The notes beneath the pieces are model-generated. The model was not told the DNA's origin, made no database searches, and worked only from the letters and a program-made list of their open reading frames with translations. Shown here piece by piece: positions 58,796 to 64,000 of a stretch of DNA of 64,000 nt (the first letter of the stretch is position 1; every line of letters starts with the position of its first letter). The stretch lies in contig JAOTOL010001625.1 in NCBI GenBank assembly GCA_034440575.1, positions 1-64,000 on the forward strand, in the 5' to 3' direction. The DNA comes from Imbricaverruca yamaguchii. Its lineage: Eukaryota > Arthropoda > Thecostraca > Neoverrucidae. The position numbers and the translations under genes are program-made.

Positions 58796-59996
58796 GACTA
58801 TGGTCGGGGTGGGTCGGACTGGGCTAGACTGGGTCGGACTGGGTCGGACTGGTCTAGACTGGGCCGGACTGGGCTGGACTGGGCTGGGCTAGCGTGTGTG
58901 CTAGAATGGTCGGTGGCGTGTGTCTCGCCCCGAGCGTGGGAATATCTCGGCTGCAGGCTGTGCCAACACGGACGGCACGGCGTCGCGTGTCGGCCGATTA
59001 TTTCGGCTCAATAAGGACATCAATTGCTTCGATTATACAGCGTCCAGACTCGGGCGTGGGGCCCGAATGGGCACGCGGCGATGTGTTCAGCGATGGTTAT
59101 TGCCGGCTGATGATAACGTGAGCGTCGTGGGCTACTTGAGATTATGGGCGAACCAACGACTGGTTTCACCGGGCGCGATGACTGGTTTGCCCCCAAAACT
59201 GTTGCAATTCTGGTTAGATGTTTGGGAAGTGCAAGCCGTGCAACGCGCATGATCTCGGCTGCAAAACGGTGTCTTCCGGGCTTCAGTTGTTTCCAGGCTT
59301 GAGTTGATTCAGGACTGCAGTTGGTCGAAATTCGCTGGCCGCTCTCTCGAGGCCGCGCACCAGTGTGTTTGTGTTTTTCTTCCTCCCTGCCAAGGCCTGG
59401 CGGGACGTTAGCGCAGTTTTGTCTTCCTCTCGGCGCAATACCGGCCGTTTGCCATTATATATTATTCTATCGATGCGATCCGCTGCGTAAACAACTCCAT
59501 CTGCCAGGGCCCCAGCGGCCACCGCACAGTGTGGCTGCCGGTGAAGATGCGACCGAGGCTGCGGTACGCTGCCAGCACCTAGCTGCCGGTTTGGTTCATT
59601 GACCGGCTACGCGATGGGCCACGCACATCGTATCGAGCGATGAGGTATGGTGACGTCATGGCACCGCTAGCTGTTTGCAAGTCGTTCCTGTTTGAATGCA
59701 TTGACGCCACCAATGCTGGGTTGGCTCCGGTGCGGGGTGGACATTAGCAGTGCCTCGGCCGTGTGGCCGGCGGGCGTGGATGTGGACGTGTCGTAAGTGG
59801 ACGTGGACGTCAGCACGACAGCACTGGCCGTCGACAGAGCTGGCGCAGCTGGCTATGCTGACGTCGTCCGACTCCCGATGGAACGCTGCGCTTACAATGC
59901 GACCGACTGGTGCCACTTGGCTGGAGGTCGGCCGGCAGTCGTTCGGCAGTGGTGGAAATTGTTGTGTGGCTCTTGGGATGTCATTGGGGTGTGGGC

Positions 59997-60460
59997 TAGC
60001 CGCATCAGGTGGAGTATCTCTGGATACCATTGAGATGTATCCTAAGCTATATGATCAACATGGTCGATGCGCCCTAAAGCCAGATGTATACTAGCTGCAC
60101 CAGGTGGAGTCTCTCTGGATACCATTGAGATGTATGCTAAGCTATATGATCAATATGGTCGATGCGCCCTAAAGCCAGATGTATACTAGCTGCACCAGGT
60201 GGAGTCTCTCTGGATACCATTGAGATGTATGCTAAGCTATATGATCAATATGGTCGATGCGCCCTAAGGAGTAATATAGCATAATCCCTAACGCTGCTTT
60301 TGATGTAAACTCAGCACCTCCTGGTATATTGAGGGTCGTACATTTCGTCTCACACGATGCGCCCTAAAGCCAGATGTATACTAGCTGCACCAGGTGGAGT
60401 CTCTCGGGATGCCATTGAGTCTATCGGGAAAACATTGAGATGTGGGCTAGCCGCACGACA
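59997..60460 (+). repeat. 95-bp tandem repeat that carries the hairpin-tail element
   Basis: Two full units (start 59997 and 60092) and a third starting at 60187 include ctagctgcaccaggtggagt and the core tggtcgatgcgccctaaagc. About 110 bp of other sequence interrupts the third unit, after which a partial fourth resumes at about 60355. Confidence 0.88.
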
Positions 60461-60779
60461 CCAGGTGGGTGTCACGTTCGATGGAGAGGAAATGACGTGA
60501 CGGCACTTTTGGCTATACTACCATCGGCTCTAAATATCGCAGGTAAATATTCCTCCGAATTTGCAATCCGAGACCAGCCACGTCGCAGCGTAGGCAATTG
60601 TGTGCTTTGAAAATATGCAAAGTATTTCCGCGATACGAAAAAAAGTTCAGTAAACTAACCTTGCTTTCCCAATGGCCACGTCGTCGCAGCCGCTAACTTC
60701 CGGAGACTATTCTCCTCCTTTCCCGCCGAAACTTCACCACCACTCTCAGTGACACCCTCACTCGCCCTACGGTGAGTGG

Positions 60780-61334
60780 CCGCTGGTCGCTCATCGTCAC
60801 CCCAAAGTTGCCCTCACCTTTCTCATCCCAGAGCTACAGAGCTACTTCACCTCCCCACCCCAGAGCTACTTCACCTCCCCACCGCAGAATAACACTTGCC
60901 TCGACACCCCGGAATAACCGCACCTCCACACTCCAGAGTGACACTCACCTCGAGACCACGGAATAACCCTCACCTCCACACTCCCGAGTGACACTCACCT
61001 CCCCGTCGCATAATAACCCTCACCTCCCCGCCGCGGAATAACCCTCACCTCCACACTCCCGAGTGACACTCGCCTCCCCGCCGCAGAATAACCCTCACCT
61101 CCACACTCCCGAGTGACAACCGCCTCCCCGCCGCAGAATAACGCTTTCTTCCACACTCCCGAGTGACACTCGCCTCCGGCCGCAGAATAACGCTTTCTTC
61201 CACACTCCCGAGTGACACTCGCCTCCCCGCCGCAGAATAACGCTTTCTTCCACACTCCCGAGTGACACTCGCCTCCCGCCGCAGAATAACGCTTTCTTCC
61301 ACACTCCCGAGTGACACTCGCCTCCCCGCCGCAG
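60780..61334 (+). repeat. 49-50 bp minisatellite ending exactly at a splice acceptor
   Basis: The unit contains ctcccgagtgacactcgcct, then ccccgccgcag and aataacgctttcttccaca. Diverged units lie on the left (60780-61060) and nearly identical ones on the right. The last unit stops at its cgcag, which is the acceptor of the exon at 61335. Confidence 0.93.
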
Positions 61335-61537
61335 AGGCGACTTCCGACGTGGTGGAGAGCAGCTACGGCGGCGCCAAGAACCGCTTCATCTACGGCGTGT
61401 TCAGCACGCCGCCCAACGCCATCGGCGGCTCGGCCGTCTGCGCCTTCCGGCTGCAGAGCGTGCTGGATACGTTCTCGGGCCCGTTCAAGGGGCGCGCCTC
61501 GCTCAACTCCAACTGGCTGCCGGTGTCGGCTAACAAG
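61335..61537 (+). CDS. Sema1a: Semaphorin (class 1, Sema1a-like) exon, Sema-domain segment 4
   Basis: The acceptor is ccgccgcag before 61335 and the donor is aacaag|gtgaga at 61538. AG completes a Gln codon with the previous exon. It then encodes 67 residues including ATSDVVESSYGG, FIYGVFSTPPNAIGGSAVCA, a DTFSGPFK segment and LNSNWLPV. IYGVF-TP-N-IGGSAVCAF and the GPFK...NSNWL pair are class-1 semaphorin signatures. It ends in phase 0. Normally a (V)P-PRPG-C segment follows in semaphorins. I do not see that exon in the remaining 2.4 kb, so the gene continues to the right. Both borders lie in tandem repeats made of the border sequence. Confidence 0.96.
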
Positions 61538-61672
61538 GTGAGAGGCGAACTTGGCCACCGATTACCAGTGTTAGTCAACAAAGTGGGAAGCGAATATGGC
61601 CGCTGGGTGCTGGTGTTCACCAACAAGGTGAGAGGCGAACGTAGCCACCGGGTACCGGTGTTGGTCGATAAT
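61516..61672 (+). repeat. 45-bp repeat spanning the exon end and donor site, 3 units
   Basis: Unit boundaries fall at 61538, 61583 and 61628, each preceded by aacaa(g/a) and starting gtg(a/g)ga. The core aacaaggtgagaggcgaac is exact at 61532 and 61622. The frame of the exon stays open through all units up to a stop at about 61718. Confidence 0.9.
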
Positions 61673-61896
61673 TTCGTGGGTGGCGGGCGCTGGCCCGAAG
61701 TGCACCGTCTAAGTGATTAGTGCCGATTACGTTTGTTGTTTGGTCTGAAATGAGTCGAGCTGTACACACGTTTTATTCATTATTCATTCCTTCATTTTGT
61801 TGTTCGGCTAATTGAAAAGCACAGACATTCAGAAATATACACACACCTAAACACTGAGACATGCACATACAAAAGCCATACATATATAAATACATG

Positions 61897-61943
<47 letters not shown>
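61897..61943. repeat. (TA)n microsatellite
   Basis: An uninterrupted ta dinucleotide run of about 20 copies, with an imperfect left flank. Confidence 0.97.
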
Positions 61944-61945
<2 letters not shown>

Positions 61946-62197
61946 CTTAGATACGCAAGTTACAAAAGTATTACAAGACGACTGTACCTTAACTTTAACG
62001 CACATAAAGGACAGTTTTAACACGATTCGATATCTGGTCGGTATTTCCAACTATTAAATCTGTTGGCCACAGAGGCCACTTTTAAGACATGGTGTTCCAA
62101 TACTTCCCAGCATGAAATAATGTGATTGGACGTCGCCCATACATGCCATCGCCAGGCCCGCTCACTTATCATCCCACCATTTCTCTTTCACCTACAT

Positions 62198-62310
62198 TAT
62201 GATCACAGTACTGCACTATGTACCAGGCGAGGTGGCGGTATCCATGTCAGGATATCTCATGATCTCAGTACTGCACTGGGCGAGGTGGGCGAGGTGAGAT
62301 GGCAGTATTC
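62198..62310. repeat. Imperfect tandem duplication
   Basis: Two copies share gatc(a/t)cagtactgcact, a gcgaggtgg segment and (c/g)agtat(c/t)catgtc. Confidence 0.7.
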
Positions 62311-62916
62311 ATGTCCTCTATCCATCCAACCATCTATGTTTAAGTCCAGATCCGGCCAGAATCTTCCTCGTTCAGCCGCGATCCGACAGATGGTGATAAC
62401 TGAGAAGTGTTCGCCATGTCACCGGATTACCGCCGACCGTCCAGTGGCCGCGGCGCTGGGCTTAAGGGCACGATCTGCCTGAAACCAGATCCTTCGGTCC
62501 GGCGGCACGTCCCGAGGTCACGACCTGGCCTCGTGTCACCGGAACAGCTCTGTGATCACCGGGCCCGAGAGATCGGGCTAGTGCCGCCGTTTGCAGAACG
62601 TGATACGGCGGGGAGGGTGAGAGCAGGAGCGAGAGCGACACTATCACACATATATGATATCTTCTATCCTGGCTGAACAATGGGACTGTCGTGTACCCAG
62701 CTGGCGTGGGTGTCCTTGTGAGTGTCCGGCTTGCAATTTACGTTATCTCTGAGGATCTAACCATTAACTCCAACTGGTGTCTTGTGAAGCGATTATTCAT
62801 CTGTACAACCAGCGAAATAAAGTAGCGAGTTTTGGGCGTACAACTGATGGCACCATACGTGAACCAGGGACACTTTACAGCCATGCTCGACCACCAACAA
62901 ACAGAGCAACAAAGCA

Positions 62917-62982
62917 TGGACGCTGTATGACCGAAGCAGTCGTTGCGCCCCGAAGCTCAAATAACCAACCAGAGCAACAAAG
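62917..62982 (+). repeat. Dispersed hairpin-tail element, forward orientation
   Basis: It contains ggacgctgtatgacc, then agtcgttgcgccccgaagct and a caaataaccaaccagagcaa tail, the clearest tail copy in the window. Confidence 0.68.
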
Positions 62983-62989
62983 CAAAGCC

Positions 62990-64000
62990 AGCTGCATGCC
63001 TCGAAATACTGAGCAGACGGCCGGCCGGCCGTCCTCTGTGGCCATCAGGGTGGGCCGTCCTCCGTGATCATCAGGGCGGGCCGTCCTCTGTGGTCCTCAG
63101 GGCGGGCCGTCCTCCGTGATCATCAGGGCGGCCGTCCTCTGTGGTCATCAGGGCGGGCCGTCCTCTGTGGTCATCAGGGCGGGCCGTCCTCCGTGATCAT
63201 CAGGGCGGGCCGTCCTCTGTGGTCCTCAGGGCGGGCCGTCCTCCGTGATCATCAGGGCGGGCCGTCCTCTGTGGTCATCAGGGCGGGCCGTCCTCTGTGG
63301 TCATCAGGGCGGGCCGTCCTCCGTGGTCATCAGGGCGGGCCGTCCTCTGTGGTCATCAGGGCGGGCCGTCCTCTGTGGTCATCAGGGCGGGCCGTCCTCT
63401 GTGGTCATCAGGGCGGGCCGTCCTCCGTGTCTCGGGGGTCCTCTGTGGCCATCAGGGCGGGCCGTCCTCTGTGGCCATCAGGGCGGGCCGTCCTCCGTGG
63501 TCATCAGGGCGGGCCGTCCTCTGTGGCCATCAGGGCGGGCCGTCCTCTGTGGTCATCAGGGCGGGCCGTCCTCTGTGGTCATCAGGGCGGGCCGTCCTCT
63601 GTGGTCATCAGGGCGGGCCGTCCTCTGTGGTCATCAGGGCGGGCCGTCCTCTGTGGTCATCAGGGCGGGCCGTCCTCCGTGGTCATCAGGGCGGGCCGTC
63701 CTCTGTGGCCATCAGGGCGGGCCGTCCTCTGTGGTCATCAGGGCGGCCGTCCTCTGTGGTCATCAGGGCGGGCCGTCCTCTGTGGTCATCAGGGCGGCCG
63801 TCCTCTGTGGTCATCAGGGCGGGCCGTCCTCCGTGGTCATCAGGGCGGGCCGTCCTCCGTGGTCATCAGGGCGGCCGTCCTCTGTGGTCATCAGGGCGGC
63901 CGTCCTCTGTGGTCATCAGGGCGGGCCGTCCTCTGTGGTCATCAGGGTGGCCGTCGGGCCGTCATCTGTGGTCATCAGGGCTGGCCGTCATCTGTGGTCA
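62990..64000. repeat. 26-bp minisatellite, about 38 copies, cut by right window edge
   Basis: The unit contains catcagggcgggccgtcctc followed by tgtggt or cgtgat. A 25-bp class has lost one G of the ggg. The array is still running at the last base. Confidence 0.95.

Larger units (their letters stand above)
47006..61334 (+). other. Semaphorin intron 3 of the window (14.3 kb)
   Basis: Phase 1 on both sides, completing a CAG Gln codon. The protein alignment pattern (EI|Q-TSD) leaves no room for another exon. Outside the listed elements I recognise nothing in 47215-47425, 47545-47935, 48430-49730, 51200-51550, 52500-53200, 53450-53730, 53795-54025, 56930-57620 (TG-rich at 57250-57320), 57700-58040, 58800-59995 and 60460-60760. 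Confidence 0.9.
61538..64000 (+). other. Semaphorin intron after the last exon (incomplete)
   Basis: This runs to the window edge. Outside the listed repeats I recognise nothing in 61720-61890 or 61950-62900, apart from an imperfect duplication of about 70 bp at 62198-62310. Confidence 0.75.

Noticed and set aside
61262..61334. Upstream extension of the fourth semaphorin exon in frame
   Set aside because: The frame is open, but the sequence is the minisatellite unit. The phase with the previous exon and the family pattern place the border at 61335.
62407..62676. Next semaphorin exon (PRPG-C segment)
   Set aside because: The frame contains SRPGLV by chance. It lacks the expected Cys spacing, a phase-0 acceptor and any further Sema motif.

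Overview
The window is eukaryotic nuclear DNA, most likely from an arthropod. It holds four exons of one protein-coding gene with canonical GT-AG borders, very large introns, tRNA-derived SINE-like elements, retrotransposon relics and an exceptional load of GC-rich minisatellites. Nothing bacterial, phage or CRISPR was seen. The exons encode part of a class-1 (Sema1a-like) transmembrane semaphorin. A crustacean, possibly a barnacle, is my guess from gene class, base composition and repeat density; no marker here proves it.

Layout: 1-23401 lies upstream of the first recognised exon and is mostly tandem repeats. It includes one array of about 7.1 kb (2022-9108) and at least ten smaller ones. 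Semaphorin exons on the + strand lie at 23402-23506, 36050-36138, 46864-47005 and 61335-61537. They join in phase (1, 0, 1, 0) into 179 uninterrupted codons of the Sema domain. The three introns (12.5, 10.7 and 14.3 kb) are packed with minisatellites whose units range from 5 to 188 bp. The gene runs past both window edges, since the signal peptide, the N-terminal Sema blades, the rest of the Sema domain and the PSI and transmembrane segments are not here. From 62990 to the right edge is another 26-bp array.

Other content: SINE-like elements (29.1, 47.9, 49.7 and 52.1 kb); a dispersed hairpin-plus-tail element (1.3, 38.9, 42.0, 53.7, 60.0-60.4 and 62.9 kb); a decayed LINE reverse transcriptase (42.2 kb, - strand); a second, doubtful retroelement relic (40.9-41.3 kb, - strand); and coding-like blocks on the - strand inside the last intron (51.6-52.5 kb), which may be a nested gene or pseudogene.

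The most notable observation is that three of the eight visible splice sites of the semaphorin gene sit inside minisatellites built from the splice junction itself. The donor of the first exon is repeated with a 38-39 bp period. The acceptor of the fourth exon is the last unit of a 49-50 bp array whose other units are decoy acceptors, each followed in phase by a stop codon. The donor of the fourth exon is repeated every 45 bp in frame, which predicts optional 15- or 30-residue insertions. In addition, several arrays start, end or turn at foldback palindromes, as expected from replication template switching. The very long reading frames across the arrays are artefacts of stop-free repeat units and are not annotated as genes.
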